Positions 8,863-18,050 of a stretch of DNA of 55,650 nt are shown here, one piece after another. A program made the position numbers and the translations under genes. Source of the stretch: Cyanobium sp. CH-040 (GTDB taxonomy: Bacteria > Cyanobacteriota > Cyanobacteriia > PCC-6307 > Cyanobiaceae). The DNA lies in contig NZ_JAGQCJ010000017.1 of NCBI RefSeq assembly GCF_024346135.1, positions 1 through 55,650 of the forward strand, written 5' to 3'. The notes beneath the pieces are model-generated. The model was not told the origin of the DNA and did not search any database. It saw only the letters and a program-made list of their open reading frames with translations. Positions within the stretch are counted from its first letter, which is position 1; the number at the start of each line of letters is the position of its first letter.

Positions 8863-9240
8863 TCACTGCAACAGCAGCAGCAGGCGGTTTCCCTCCGGAT
8901 CGAGCAACCAGGCTTCCGCCCCGAAGGAGTCCCGGCGAGCCGGGTCCAGCAGCGTTGCCCCCAGGCCCAGCGCCTGCGAGATCCAGTCCTCCAGAGCCCT
9001 TATGGGGTCGGCTCCAGCCGAGGTTCGCTGCAGGCAGAGCGCCAGCCGCCCCTGCTGCCGGGGCTGGGGCCTGCTGCGGGCGGGGGCATAGAGCTCCAGG
9101 ACCCCACCGGCCGGCCAGGGCAGCCGCCAGTGGGCGGAACTCAACCCAGGCTGGGGGTCCACCTCGAGTAGAGCGCCATAGAACCGGGCCAGAGCCCCCG
9201 GATCGTCCGCGGCCAGCACGATCGAGCCCGTCATCGCCAT
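8863..9240 (-). CDS. VOC (glyoxalase/bleomycin-resistance) superfamily protein
   Basis: About 125 residues, one vicinal-oxygen-chelate module pair. The start SIVLAADDPGALARFYGALL is the usual first beta-alpha unit, and the end SFGAEAWLLDPEGNRLLLLL is the usual final strand with its Asp-Pro-Glu-Gly-Asn turn. Members bind metals or small molecules; the substrate cannot be predicted. The frame stays open upstream, but homology-like sequence starts only at the ATGs at 9240 and 9234. Confidence 0.75.
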   Translation of the reverse strand: MAMTGSIVLAADDPGALARFYGALLEVDPQPGLSSAHWRLPWPAGGVLELYAPARSRPQPRQQGRLALCLQRTSAGADPIRALEDWISQALGLGATLLDPARRDSFGAEAWLLDPEGNRLLLLLQ

Positions 9241-9569
9241 CGCCGCCACCAGGGCCTGCGGGACGGCTCGCCATGGCGGCTGGGCGGCTCCGGGCCAGCA
9301 ACGGGGGGATGGGGATCCGGCATCAGGATCAGCACTCCCGTTGGGGCCTGATCCCAGTCTGGGCTGTCCCGGCCACACCGCGCAGGTGGGCGGTGCATCG
9401 GCTTGAACGTGGACCACGGCCTCGCGCATGCACGCAGCTGGCTCGGTTTTCCATGTCGCTTGATATCGTCGCTTGACATCCGGCTCCATCTCCGGGCTGC
9501 CCTGAGCTCTGCGGGGGCGTCGTGGCTGTCCTGGTTAACGTCCAGGGGGCCGATGCAGGAGCAAGGGGC

Positions 9570-9995
9570 ATGAGGGTCATGCCCCTGCGACTCAGACCCG
9601 GCGACGACCTGCGTCTGGCGCTCGAGGACTGGATGGGCCGGCGGCCCGAGCAGGCCGGCTGCCTGATCAGCGGCATCGGCAGCCTCTCGGTGGCCCGGCT
9701 GCGGCTGGCCGGCCGGCAGAAGAGCACCACCCTGAGCGGGGAGCTGGAGATCCTGAACCTGGCCGGCACACTCTCGCCGGATGGGGCCCACCTGCACATC
9801 GCCGTCGCCGACCACGCCGGAGCGGTGACCGGCGGCCATCTCTGCGCCGGTTCGCGGGTGCGCACCACCGCCGAGCTGGTGGTGGGCCTGCTGCCGGAGT
9901 GGGAGTTCCGGCGCGTGCTGGATCCAGCCACCGGCTGCGCCGAACTGCAGATCCGCCCGGCACCGGACGGCGGCGGCCGGGGGGAGAACCGCTGA
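9570..9995 (+). CDS. PPC/DUF296 domain protein (first paralogue)
   Basis: About 141 residues with the plant-and-prokaryote-conserved domain: MRVMPLRLRPGDDLR, a middle SGIGSLSVARLRLAG, and the signature GGHLCAGSRVRTTAELVVG. Prokaryotic members form trimers; some are thought to bind DNA or small ligands. I choose ATG 9570; GTG 9522 is an alternative. The stop overlaps the next ATG (TGATG). A close paralogue lies at 49398-49802, pointing to a duplication within the window. Confidence 0.82.
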   Translation: MRVMPLRLRPGDDLRLALEDWMGRRPEQAGCLISGIGSLSVARLRLAGRQKSTTLSGELEILNLAGTLSPDGAHLHIAVADHAGAVTGGHLCAGSRVRTTAELVVGLLPEWEFRRVLDPATGCAELQIRPAPDGGGRGENR

Positions 9996-10210
9996 TGCCG
10001 GAGAGGCGCTGGCCGCCCCATCGCCCGTACCCGCTCGACAGCGGCGATGACGAGCCCCTGGTGGACCCCGGCCGCAGCCTGGTGCTGCGCCTGCTGGCCC
10101 TGCTGGGGGCGTTCTCCTTTCTGATGATCGGCCTCAGCAGCCTGGTGCCGTTGCTCCGGCCACCCCCGCCCCCGCCCCTGCCCGATCAGCGCGATGGCCC
10201 GGTCGTCTGA
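9995..10210 (+). CDS. Small single-span membrane protein
   Basis: About 71 residues. A central hydrophobic helix (LRLLALLGAFSFLMIGLSSL) is followed by a proline run (RPPPPPP) and an acidic tail. The ATG overlaps the stop of the PPC-domain gene, so the two are probably co-translated. I do not recognise a family. Confidence 0.6.
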   Translation: MPERRWPPHRPYPLDSGDDEPLVDPGRSLVLRLLALLGAFSFLMIGLSSLVPLLRPPPPPPLPDQRDGPVV

Positions 10211-10322
10211 CAGCGCGTCACCGTCTTCGGCACCTCACGGGTGCGCGCCGGCGGCGGAGCCGGGCCGGAGGAGGTGGAGGAGGACCTGGCTGAGCAGCCC
10301 ACATGAAGCAACGACCCAGCCA

Positions 10323-11459
10323 TCAGCCCAGGCTGCCGACGCTGCGGCGGAACCGGGCCAGGGCGATCAGAAAGAACAGGCTGCCGATCGACAGCAGGAT
10401 CAGGAACTCCGGCCAGAGCGTCGCCAGCCCGGCACCGCGGTAGAGGATTCCCTGGCCGAGCATCACGTAGTGGGTGTTGGGAGCCAGGAGCATCAGCAAT
10501 TGCACCCACGCCGGCATGCTCTCGCGCGGCGTGATCGAGCCCGAGAGCATCTGCAGCGGCAGCAACACCATCAGCAGCAACAGGCCGAACTGAGGCATCG
10601 AGCGCGCCAGGGTGGCGATCAGGATGCCCATCGAGGTGGTGGCGAACAGGTGCACTCCGGTGCCCAGCAGGAACAGGGGCAGCGAACCGGCCAGCGGCAC
10701 CTGCAGCACGCCCTGCACCACCACCACCAGGGAGCCGGCGGCGGCCAGCAGCACCACCAGCCCCATCGACCAGGCCTTGGCCAGCATGATCTCGAGCGGC
10801 GTCACGGGCATGGCCAGCAGATGTTCGAGGGTGCCCCGGTCGCGCTCCCGCACCAGGGCGGCGCCACTGAGCACCAGCGACAGCATCGTGACCTGGTTGA
10901 TCACCTGCATGATCGAGCCGAACCACACCTTGCTCAGCCCGGGGTTGAAGCGGGCCCGGCTCACCAGCTGCACCGCCGCCGCCGGCGGATCCTGCTCGCC
11001 ACCGAGGAACCTGCGCACCTCCCGCTGCACGATCGCCTGCACGTAGGTGCTGCCGCTGAAGGCCTGGCCGATCCTGGTGGCATCCACGTTGAGCTGCACC
11101 ACGGGCTGCCGGCCGGCCAGCACATCGCGCTGGAACTGGGGCGGGATGTCGAGTCCGAAGGTGTCCTGGCCCAGTTCCAGACGCCGCTCCATCCCGGCTG
11201 CATCCACCAGCTGAGGCGCCTGGAAGTAGGGCGGCAGGAAGGCCCCGGCGATCCGCATCGACAGCGGCGACCGGTCTTCATCCACGATCGCGATCGGCGT
11301 GTGGCGCAGGGTTTCGGGTGAGGCCCGCGTCCCCGCCACCACGGACACCGTGAAGGCGATCAGGATCAGCACCAGCAGGAACCGCTCGCGCAGCAGGCTG
11401 CGCAGCTCCTTGAGCCCCAGGTCGCGCACATGAGCAAGGCGCAGGGGCAGCCGGATCAT
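10323..11459 (-). CDS. ABC-2 type permease (YhhJ-like)
   Basis: Membrane subunit of an ABC exporter, about 378 residues. It begins with a helix after LRDLLRERF-like residues (RSLLRERFLLVLILIAF), continues with a large extracytoplasmic domain (about residues 60-190), then five hydrophobic helices containing VRERDRGTLEHLLAMPVTP, the ABC-2 family signature. The ATG overlaps the upstream ATPase stop by 4 bp. It is the last gene of a three-gene HlyD/ATPase/permease operon like E. coli yhiI-rbbA-yhhJ. Confidence 0.88.
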   Translation of the reverse strand: MIRLPLRLAHVRDLGLKELRSLLRERFLLVLILIAFTVSVVAGTRASPETLRHTPIAIVDEDRSPLSMRIAGAFLPPYFQAPQLVDAAGMERRLELGQDTFGLDIPPQFQRDVLAGRQPVVQLNVDATRIGQAFSGSTYVQAIVQREVRRFLGGEQDPPAAAVQLVSRARFNPGLSKVWFGSIMQVINQVTMLSLVLSGAALVRERDRGTLEHLLAMPVTPLEIMLAKAWSMGLVVLLAAAGSLVVVVQGVLQVPLAGSLPLFLLGTGVHLFATTSMGILIATLARSMPQFGLLLLMVLLPLQMLSGSITPRESMPAWVQLLMLLAPNTHYVMLGQGILYRGAGLATLWPEFLILLSIGSLFFLIALARFRRSVGSLG

Positions 11460-14212
11460 GCGCTCCGCTCCGTCTGCGGCAGCGCCAGCACTGCCAGGAT
11501 CTGCAGCAGCGGCCCGGCGATCAGCAGCGGCAGCATGGCCGGCCACAGGTCCGCCAGGCCCAGGCCCTTGCTGAAGATCCCCTGGCAGAGGATCAGAAAG
11601 TGGCTGGTGGGGTACACCCGCCCGATCACTGCCCCCAGACCGGTGAGCGAGCTCACCGGATCGATCAGACCGGAGAACGACACCGCCGGCAGGAAGGTGA
11701 GCAGGGTGGTGCCGAAGATCGCCGCCAGCTGACTGCCCATGAAGGAGGAGATCAGCATCCCGAACGCCGTGGAGGCGTTGACGTAGAGCAGGGCCCCGAG
11801 GCAGGCGCCCAGGAGGCTGCCGCGCAGTGGCACCGCCAGCACGGTGGTGGCCACCAGGGTGAGCAGCAGGAAGTTGGCCACCCCCAGGGCCAGGTAAGGC
11901 AGCTGCTTGCCGAGCAGAAACTCCAGCCGGGTGAGCGGGGTCACCGTGAGGTTCACCAGCGTGCCCTGCTCCTTCTCCCGCACCACCGAGAGACTGGTGA
12001 GCATCGCCGGGATCAGCATCAGCAGCAGCGGGATCATCGCCGGCACCATGGCCGTGATGCTGCGCAGTTCGGGGTTGTAGAGGAAGCGGGTCTCGACCCT
12101 GACGGCTTCGGCGTCCGCCGTCGGCAGCGGCTGCTGCAGCGCCTGCTCGGCCAGCCAGCGGGCGTGCAGGCCCTCCATGTAACTCCGGGCCGTCTCCGCC
12201 CGCTGGGGCATGGCGCCATCGAGCACCATCCCCAGGCTGGCCGACTCGCCGCGCTTGAGGGAACGGCCGAAGTGGGGGGGGATCTCCAGCGCCAGGCTGA
12301 GCCGGCCGCTGGTCAGACGGCGGTCCAGATCGCTGGGAGAGGTGATCGGCGGCTGTTGATGGAAGTAACGGGAGCCGGCGATGGCGGCCACGTAGTCGCG
12401 GCTCAGGCTGGTGCGATCGCGGTCGAGCACCGCGAAGGGCAGGTTCTCCACGTCGAAGCTGATGCCGGCGCCCATCACCACCATCAGCAGCACGCTGCCC
12501 AGCAGGGCCAGCACGGCGCGCAGGGAATCCCGGCGCAGTTCCAGCACCTCCCGCCGGGCGGTCCAGCCCAGCCGCCGAAGGCTGAACGGCGCCGGCGCCG
12601 GCAGGGTGGACGCCAGCGGCGGCAGGGCGAGCCTGGCTGCAGCAGACGTGCGGGCCGGCTCCACCGCCTCTTCCAGCACCGCGATGAAGGCCTCTTCCAG
12701 CGTGCGACAGCCCCGGCGGCGGATCAGGTCCAGCGGCGGGGCGGTGACCAGCACCCGGCCGGCGTGCATCAGCGAGACGCGGTCACAGCGGGCCGCTTCC
12801 TGGATCGCGTGGGTGGAGAGGAAGATGGTGACCTCCTCCTGGCGTGACAGGCGGATCAGCTCGCTCCAGAAGGCATCCCGGGCCAGCGGATCCACCCCAG
12901 CCGTGGGCTCATCGAGGATCAGAACCTCCGGCCGGTGGATCAGGGCCACGGCCAGCGACAGCCGCTGCCGCAGGCCCAGCGGCAGGGTCTCGGGCAGGCG
13001 GTCGGCCACCGCCTCCAGCCCGAAGCGCTGCTGAAGCTCGGCCACGCGGCGGCTGAGCTCCTGCGGCGGCACGCCGAACAGGCGGCCATGCAGCCGCAGG
13101 TTCTGCCCCACCGTGAGCTCCTGGTAGAGCGAGAAGCTCTGCGCCATGTAGCCCACCCGGCGGCGGGCTGTGAGATCGCGCTCATCCACCGGCCGGCCGA
13201 ACAGCCGGGCCTGTCCCGCCGTGGGCGGCAGCAGGCCGGTGAGCATCTTCATGGTGGTGGTCTTGCCGCAGCCGTTCGAGCCCAGGAAGCCGAAGATCTC
13301 ACCGCGCTGGATGCGCAGATCGACGCCGTCCACGGCCGTGAACCCGTCGAAGCGCCGCGTCAGCCCCTGCGCCTCGATCACCGCCTCGGCCGCCGCTGCC
13401 AGCGGCGGCGGGGCGGCCACCGGCCGATGACGGGCCTGTCGGCCGGCGGACAGCAGGGCCACGAAGGCTTGCTCCAGGCTTGTGCTGCCCGTGCTGTCCA
13501 GCAACTCGGCAGGCCGTCCGGCCGCGAGCAGGCGGCCGCCGTCCAGGGCCACGAGCTGCTCGAAGCCGGCCGCCTCCTCCAGGTCGGCGCTGGCCGCCAG
13601 CACGGTGAGATCCGGCCGCCCCCGGCGGATGGCCGCGATCAGCTGCCAGAACTGCCGGCGGGAGATCGGATCCACGCCGCTGGTGGGCTCATCGAGCAGC
13701 AGCAGATCGGGCTCGTGGATCAGGGCGCAGCAGAGCCCCAGCTTCTGCTTCATGCCGCCTGAGAGCTGGCCTGCCAGCCGATCGGCGAACGGCGCCAGGC
13801 CCACCGATTGCAGCAGAGCCTCGCGGCGTCGCCGCCGATCCTGGCCACCGACGCCGAACAGTCCCGCGAAGCCGTCGATGGTCTCGGCCACCGAGAGGCT
13901 GGGATAGAGGTTGCGGCCGAGCCCCTGGGGCAGATAGGCGATCCGGGTGCAGACCCTCCGGCGCTGGTGAGGGTCGGCCATGTCGGCGCCCAGCACCCGC
14001 AGCGCCCCGCCCTGCAGCCAGCGGGCGCCTGCGATCAGGGCCAGCAGGCTCGACTTGCCCACACCGTCGGGCCCGATCAGGCCCACCAGGCGTCCGGAGG
14101 GGATGCGCAGGCTGATCCCATCGAGGGCGCACACCGGTCCGTAGCGCAGCTGCAGGTCGCGGCTCTCGATCACCGCTGTCATGGCAGCTGCGGTCATGGC
14201 TGGAGCGGTCAT
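11456..14212 (-). CDS. RbbA/YhiH-like ABC exporter: two ATPase domains fused to a permease
   Basis: About 918 residues, close to the length of E. coli RbbA. The first nucleotide-binding domain has Walker A GPDGVGKSS, signature LSGGMKQKL and Walker B LLLLDEPTSGVDP. The second has Walker A GSNGCGKTT and Walker B VLILDEPTAGVDP, but its signature region reads LPLGLRQRL in place of LSGG. The C-terminal third is an ABC-2 permease with VVREKEQGTLVNLTVTPLT. It overlaps both neighbours by 4 bp and is thus translationally coupled. The substrate is unknown; drug or lipid-linked export is inferred from the family. Confidence 0.9.
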   Translation of the reverse strand: MTAPAMTAAAMTAVIESRDLQLRYGPVCALDGISLRIPSGRLVGLIGPDGVGKSSLLALIAGARWLQGGALRVLGADMADPHQRRRVCTRIAYLPQGLGRNLYPSLSVAETIDGFAGLFGVGGQDRRRRREALLQSVGLAPFADRLAGQLSGGMKQKLGLCCALIHEPDLLLLDEPTSGVDPISRRQFWQLIAAIRRGRPDLTVLAASADLEEAAGFEQLVALDGGRLLAAGRPAELLDSTGSTSLEQAFVALLSAGRQARHRPVAAPPPLAAAAEAVIEAQGLTRRFDGFTAVDGVDLRIQRGEIFGFLGSNGCGKTTTMKMLTGLLPPTAGQARLFGRPVDERDLTARRRVGYMAQSFSLYQELTVGQNLRLHGRLFGVPPQELSRRVAELQQRFGLEAVADRLPETLPLGLRQRLSLAVALIHRPEVLILDEPTAGVDPLARDAFWSELIRLSRQEEVTIFLSTHAIQEAARCDRVSLMHAGRVLVTAPPLDLIRRRGCRTLEEAFIAVLEEAVEPARTSAAARLALPPLASTLPAPAPFSLRRLGWTARREVLELRRDSLRAVLALLGSVLLMVVMGAGISFDVENLPFAVLDRDRTSLSRDYVAAIAGSRYFHQQPPITSPSDLDRRLTSGRLSLALEIPPHFGRSLKRGESASLGMVLDGAMPQRAETARSYMEGLHARWLAEQALQQPLPTADAEAVRVETRFLYNPELRSITAMVPAMIPLLLMLIPAMLTSLSVVREKEQGTLVNLTVTPLTRLEFLLGKQLPYLALGVANFLLLTLVATTVLAVPLRGSLLGACLGALLYVNASTAFGMLISSFMGSQLAAIFGTTLLTFLPAVSFSGLIDPVSSLTGLGAVIGRVYPTSHFLILCQGIFSKGLGLADLWPAMLPLLIAGPLLQILAVLALPQTERSA

Positions 14213-15273
14213 GGCTGCGCAGGCAGGCGCACCTGCAGCCGATCGGGCCAGGGCTCGGCCGGATCGAGACGCACCCAGGCCACACCGGGCATGCCGATCT
14301 TGGCGCCCCGCTCGTAGCGCTGCACGAGCTGCGGATCGAGGCTGGCCTTGATGCGGAACATCAGCGTCTGGCGCTCGGCGCGGGTCTCCACCGTCTTGGG
14401 GGTGAACTGGGCCTGGCTGGCCACGTAGGTGACGCGGGCCGGGATCACCAGATCCGGAGCGGCATCCAGAACCAGCCGGGCCTCATCTCCCAGGCGCAGG
14501 CGACCGGCCTCGGGAGCAGGCAGGTAGAAGGTCATGAACACATCGCTGAGATCCAGAAGGTTCAGCACCTTGCCGCCGCTTGGCAGCACCTCCCCGGGTT
14601 CGGCGATGCGGATCTGAACCCTGGCGTCGGTGGGAGCCCGCAGGAGGGTTTCCTCGAGATCGGCCTCGATCCGTTCGATGCGGGCCATGGCCGCATCACG
14701 GGCAGCGCTGGCGGCACGCAGATCGGCCGCGGCGCTGGTGATGGCCTCCTGGGCGGTGGCGGCGTCATTCCGGGCCTTGACCAGAGCAGCCTCGGCCGTC
14801 TGGAGACGCGCACGGTCCGTGTCGAAGGTTTCCTGGGTGATGGCACCACTGGCCAGCAGACGGCTGGACCGCTCGTGACGCTTGCGAGCGAGGGTGAGCT
14901 CTGCCTGCTGCTGGGCGATCACGCTGCGGGTCGCCGCCGCCTGGCTGTTGCTCTGCGCCAGACGGCTGCGTGCGCTTGCGATGGCGGCATCCGCGCTGGC
15001 CAGCTCGGCCCGGCCCTGGCGCAGTTCGGCCTCGAGGACGGCGGTATCCATGCGGGCCAGCACCTGTCCGGCTCGCACCCGATCGCCCTCACGGACCTCC
15101 ACGCCCAGCAATCGGCCCGCTGTTCGGGCTGCCACGTCCACATCCACAGCCTCCAGCCGGCCGTTGCCGCTGGCGAACGCTGCAGAACCCTGACGATGCA
15201 GCTGACGCACCACGACGACCGCCGCCAGGGCGAGACCGGAAGCGAGCGCGATCGGCAGCCAGATTCGCCTCAC
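14209..15273 (-). CDS. HlyD-family periplasmic adaptor of the ABC exporter
   Basis: About 354 residues: an N-terminal membrane anchor (LPIALASGLALAAVVVV), a lipoyl half-motif (GRLLGVEVREGDRVRAGQVL), a long alpha-helical hairpin rich in Ala, Arg and Gln (about residues 80-210), then the second lipoyl half (LLRAPTDARVQIRIAEPGEV) and a beta-barrel. It would link the inner-membrane exporter to an outer-membrane channel, for which no gene is nearby. First gene of the minus-strand operon. Confidence 0.9.
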   Translation of the reverse strand: MRRIWLPIALASGLALAAVVVVRQLHRQGSAAFASGNGRLEAVDVDVAARTAGRLLGVEVREGDRVRAGQVLARMDTAVLEAELRQGRAELASADAAIASARSRLAQSNSQAAATRSVIAQQQAELTLARKRHERSSRLLASGAITQETFDTDRARLQTAEAALVKARNDAATAQEAITSAAADLRAASAARDAAMARIERIEADLEETLLRAPTDARVQIRIAEPGEVLPSGGKVLNLLDLSDVFMTFYLPAPEAGRLRLGDEARLVLDAAPDLVIPARVTYVASQAQFTPKTVETRAERQTLMFRIKASLDPQLVQRYERGAKIGMPGVAWVRLDPAEPWPDRLQVRLPAQP

Positions 15274-15376
15274 ACAACCTCACCCCATGCAGGTGGTGGC
15301 GACACCTGCTTCCATCCTGATGGCCCGCGGCATGGCGAACGCGGCCCTACCGACCCACCAATGCCGGCGCTGATGG

Positions 15377-15752
15377 GCCATGACAAAGCCCGCTGGCGAG
15401 GCCAGCGGGCTTGCGGTTGATCGAGGTGGGGGCGGAGCTGCTGACGCTGGCGCCTGGGGCCAGGGGTCCAGTGGGGTCTCCCGTGGGGTCCGGGGCACCT
15501 GGGGCGGTGCAGTGGACGGCGACGGCGTCACACGCCTGGGAAACCAGAGATCGGGTGAGGATGTTGGAGCAGGAGCCGGATCGTCAGCACACTCCCGGGT
15601 GCTGCTGCGGTGGGTTGTCGTCCATCGCTGGTGCCTCCCGGGAGCGATGCCATCACCATCGGTCCGGCGCCGTGATCCGGCAATGGGCACCCAGGCAATC
15701 GAGAACAGCCGTTACCTGCCGACAAGGCTGTTCATGAACACAGCTTTGCGAT
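15377..15752. repeat. Dispersed repeat, copy A, with perfect hairpin
   Basis: This stretch aligns with 21907-22242 at a constant offset over its first 215 bases. It opens with a 12-bp perfect stem (AAGCCCGCTGGC / GCCAGCGGGCTT, 15386-15412). Copy A has about 43 extra bases flanked by CTCCCGGG that are missing in copy B. It fills most of the gene-free interval 15274-15870. No convincing protein is encoded, although both copies share a minus-strand reading ending LLQHPHPI. A small RNA, a non-autonomous element or a decayed gene are all possible. Confidence 0.75.
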
Positions 15753-15870
15753 CTCTGGAAATCATTCTGGCGGCCCCTGGTTTCGGCAGCCGAGGTGGGT
15801 GGCGATGCCCCGCCTCGGAGCCCTTGCCGCAGTGCCCTGGTTCTGAAGCCTGGTTCTGAAGCCAAGGGCC

Positions 15871-16248
15871 TCAGGCATCACCCGTGCCCAAACGGTGCGG
15901 GAACGACACATCCAGCACCACACAGCCCTCCTCACTGCGAAAAGGGCCGTGCACCTCCCCGGGCGGCCGGCTGGCGTAATGGCCGCACTCGAGCCATGCC
16001 CCGAAGGCCTCATCCCACAGCCGGCCACTCACGATCAGGATCTCCTCGGGAAAGTCGTGCACCGTCGCCCCGAAGGCGCTGGTGTCGGCACCGGGGTGGA
16101 AGCGGGTGAGGCGGGTGAATTCGCCGGTGGCCGGATCCTGGCTGAGGATCAGCGCCTCCACCTGCCCCTCGAGCCCCTCCAGCCAGCGCCAGTGGTGTTC
16201 CTGCCCCCCGGCCAGGGGATTCCAGTACCTGCAGGTGGTCTTGCTCAT
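15871..16248 (-). CDS. Single-domain cupin
   Basis: About 125 residues of cupin fold: FHPGADTSAFGATVHDFPEEILIVSGRLWDE forms the first metal-site region (one His and paired Glu) and RPPGEVHGPFRSEEGCVV the second (His). Such ChrR-like or DUF4437-like cupins bind a metal; their substrate is unknown. The ATG overlaps the stop of the upstream hydrolase by 4 bp, so the two form a small operon. Confidence 0.75.
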   Translation of the reverse strand: MSKTTCRYWNPLAGGQEHHWRWLEGLEGQVEALILSQDPATGEFTRLTRFHPGADTSAFGATVHDFPEEILIVSGRLWDEAFGAWLECGHYASRPPGEVHGPFRSEEGCVVLDVSFPHRLGTGDA

Positions 16249-16904
16249 GGGGGTTTGAGGGGCTGGGGGTGGCTGAGGTGTCGATCGATCAGCGGGGCAA
16301 TCACGTCCGCCCGCTCCGCCGCCAGATCATGGGTGCCGCCGGGGATCACCACCAGTTGCGCAGCGGGCAGCCGTGAGGCCAGGCGCTCACCCACCCTCAC
16401 CGGGCTGATCGGATCGGCATCTCCCCAGAGCAGCAGGGAGGGAACCGCAGCGGATGGCAGCTGGTCGGTGAGGTCCACCTCGGCGGTGGTGAACCAGTCC
16501 GGCAACCGGGGATGGGCAAGACGGAAGGCCTCGCGCCAGTCCTCGGCTCCGTGTTCCGCCATCGGCAGACCGCCGGAGGTGACGGCCAGCACCAGGTGGG
16601 TGATCCGCCCGGGTGCGGCGAGAGCGGCCTGCAGGGCCAGCACGCCGCCCATCGACTGGGCGATCAGGGCGGTGGGGCGATCCAGGCGGGCAAGCACCAG
16701 CCCCAGCAGGTCGTCGAATCCCCGCACCGATGGATCCGGCGGTGTCTCCCCGAAACCGGGCCAGCCCAGATGGAGCCGCCCAGCGTCGTGCACCAGCCGC
16801 TCGGCCACGGGCCGCCAGTGGGCGGTGTTGCCGGAGGCGCCGGGGAGGAACAGCAGCTGAGTGGGACGATCCAACGCCGGCACAGCCCTGCGATCCCATG
16901 GCAC
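16245..16904 (-). CDS. Alpha/beta-fold hydrolase
   Basis: About 219 residues. The oxyanion region LLFLPGASGNTAHW opens the fold. The nucleophile elbow is AQSMGGVLAL (Ser), the acid is in LLWGDADPIS, and the base is in IPGGTHDLA near the C-terminus, so the triad is complete. Soluble, no signal peptide. It precedes the cupin gene with a 4-bp overlap. Esterase or lactonase activity is plausible but unassignable. Confidence 0.82.
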   Translation of the reverse strand: MPWDRRAVPALDRPTQLLFLPGASGNTAHWRPVAERLVHDAGRLHLGWPGFGETPPDPSVRGFDDLLGLVLARLDRPTALIAQSMGGVLALQAALAAPGRITHLVLAVTSGGLPMAEHGAEDWREAFRLAHPRLPDWFTTAEVDLTDQLPSAAVPSLLLWGDADPISPVRVGERLASRLPAAQLVVIPGGTHDLAAERADVIAPLIDRHLSHPQPLKPP

Positions 16905-17025
16905 GTCGCTTCCACCTTGCCCTCCGCGTGGCTGATCTGACGGCAGTGGCGATGGAACGTCCGGTGGATGTCAACCGAGTTCCCTGGGAGCGGGTCTCCT
17001 GTCGCCGCCAGCGGGCACCGGGTGA

Positions 17026-17267
17026 TCAGGAGACAATCCGCAGGGCAATGCTGGGAACCAGGAAGAACAGCAGGATGCCGATCTTGTAGGGCCGAGCAGG
17101 AGAAAGACCTGCTCATCCACCTCGGCCTTGCGCAAGCCAAAGAGGCGCTTGATCAGGCCTCCGTACCAGCGCCGGTGCCGCCTGTAGGCGATGAACCAGA
17201 TGGTCGCCACCGAATAGTGCAGCACGGTCGACCACTCCAGGGCTTTCCGCAGGGTGTCGATCGTCAT
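17026..17267 (-). pseudogene. DUF6868-like small membrane protein, frameshifted
   Basis: From ATG 17267 the frame reads MTIDTLRKALEWSTVLHY, then AKRLFGL-type residues (LIKRLFGLRKAEVDEQVF), the N-terminal two thirds of a short two-helix membrane protein. Near 17088 the matching C-terminal end continues in another frame as YKIGILLFFLVPSIALRIVS and a stop. The total length of 242 bp is one base short of a whole reading frame. The family call is from memory of DUF6868; the frameshift is visible directly. It could be genuine decay or an assembly error. Confidence 0.7.
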
Positions 17268-17375
17268 CGTTTGCACCTCCACCCCGTTGCCTTCACCGTA
17301 GGGATGCAGGCTCCGGGGCCGGATCCAGGACCAGCCATGGGCCGCTCCTACCCTTGGCCTGGCGTTTCCCGAGCG

Positions 17376-17666
17376 ATGCGACGCGCTGAACTGCTGGCCC
17401 TGGCTCCGACGATCCGCGCGATCGCTGAGGCCCATGGCGCCACGAACCTGGCCGCGTTCGGCTCGGTGGCCCGTGATCAGGCCGGCCCCGCCAGCGATCT
17501 CGATCTGCTGGTCGATTTGCCGCCCCGCACCGGGCTGCTCGAGCGGCTGGCCCTCAAGCATGAACTCGAGGACGCCCTGCACTGCCGGGTGGATCTGATC
17601 CGCCGCCGCAACCTCCGCCCGGAAGCGCTGGCGGAGGCTGAGCGGGATGCCGTGCCCCTGGGATGA
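17376..17666 (+). CDS. MNT nucleotidyltransferase antitoxin (MntA type)
   Basis: About 96 residues with the minimal nucleotidyltransferase signature: FGSVARDQAGPASDLDLLVD gives GS followed by DLD. In HepT/MntA systems the MNT protein adds AMP to its HEPN toxin and so silences it. The ATG is chosen at the start of the conserved helix RRAELLALAPTIRAIAEAHG. Its stop overlaps the HEPN start by 4 bp. Confidence 0.85.
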   Translation: MRRAELLALAPTIRAIAEAHGATNLAAFGSVARDQAGPASDLDLLVDLPPRTGLLERLALKHELEDALHCRVDLIRRRNLRPEALAEAERDAVPLG

Positions 17667-17995
17667 CCTCCCGGGATCGCACCGCCCTGAAGGACATCCT
17701 CAGGACCATCCACCGGATCGAGGGGTTCCCCATCCCGGACCAGCAGACCTTCTCCGCTACGGACTACCTGCAGGATGCAGTGATTCGCTCCCTGCAGGTG
17801 ATCGGGGAGGCCACCAAGCGCCTCTCACGCGATCTGCGCGCCCAGAATCCGGACATCCCCTGGCGGGAGATGGCCGGCATGCGGGATGTGCTGGTCCACG
17901 CCTACGACCGGGTGGATCTCGAGGAGATCTGGATCACCCTCAAGGAGCAGCTCCCCCGCCTGAAGGAGCAGATCGAGACCCTGCTGGAGGAGTGA
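17663..17995 (+). CDS. HEPN-domain toxin (HepT, DUF86)
   Basis: About 110 residues, all helical. The HEPN RNase motif RX4H is present as RDVLVH, followed by AYDRVDLEEIW as usual in DUF86. The segment AVIRSLQVIGEATKRLS is the typical first helix pair. The partner MNT gene directly precedes it (ATGA overlap). The family is a ribonuclease toxin neutralised by oligo-AMPylation near the RX4H tyrosine; here RDVLVHAY keeps that tyrosine. Confidence 0.9.
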   Translation: MTSRDRTALKDILRTIHRIEGFPIPDQQTFSATDYLQDAVIRSLQVIGEATKRLSRDLRAQNPDIPWREMAGMRDVLVHAYDRVDLEEIWITLKEQLPRLKEQIETLLEE

Positions 17996-18050
17996 GGCAC
18001 CTGCCCCTCCCGGCCAGGTCAGCCCAGCTGCCCAGATCAGAATCGTGGCC

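Noticed and set aside
10194-13762. Long plus-strand open frames rich in Gln, His and Arg
   Set aside because: They are shadows of the ABC exporter operon on the other strand.
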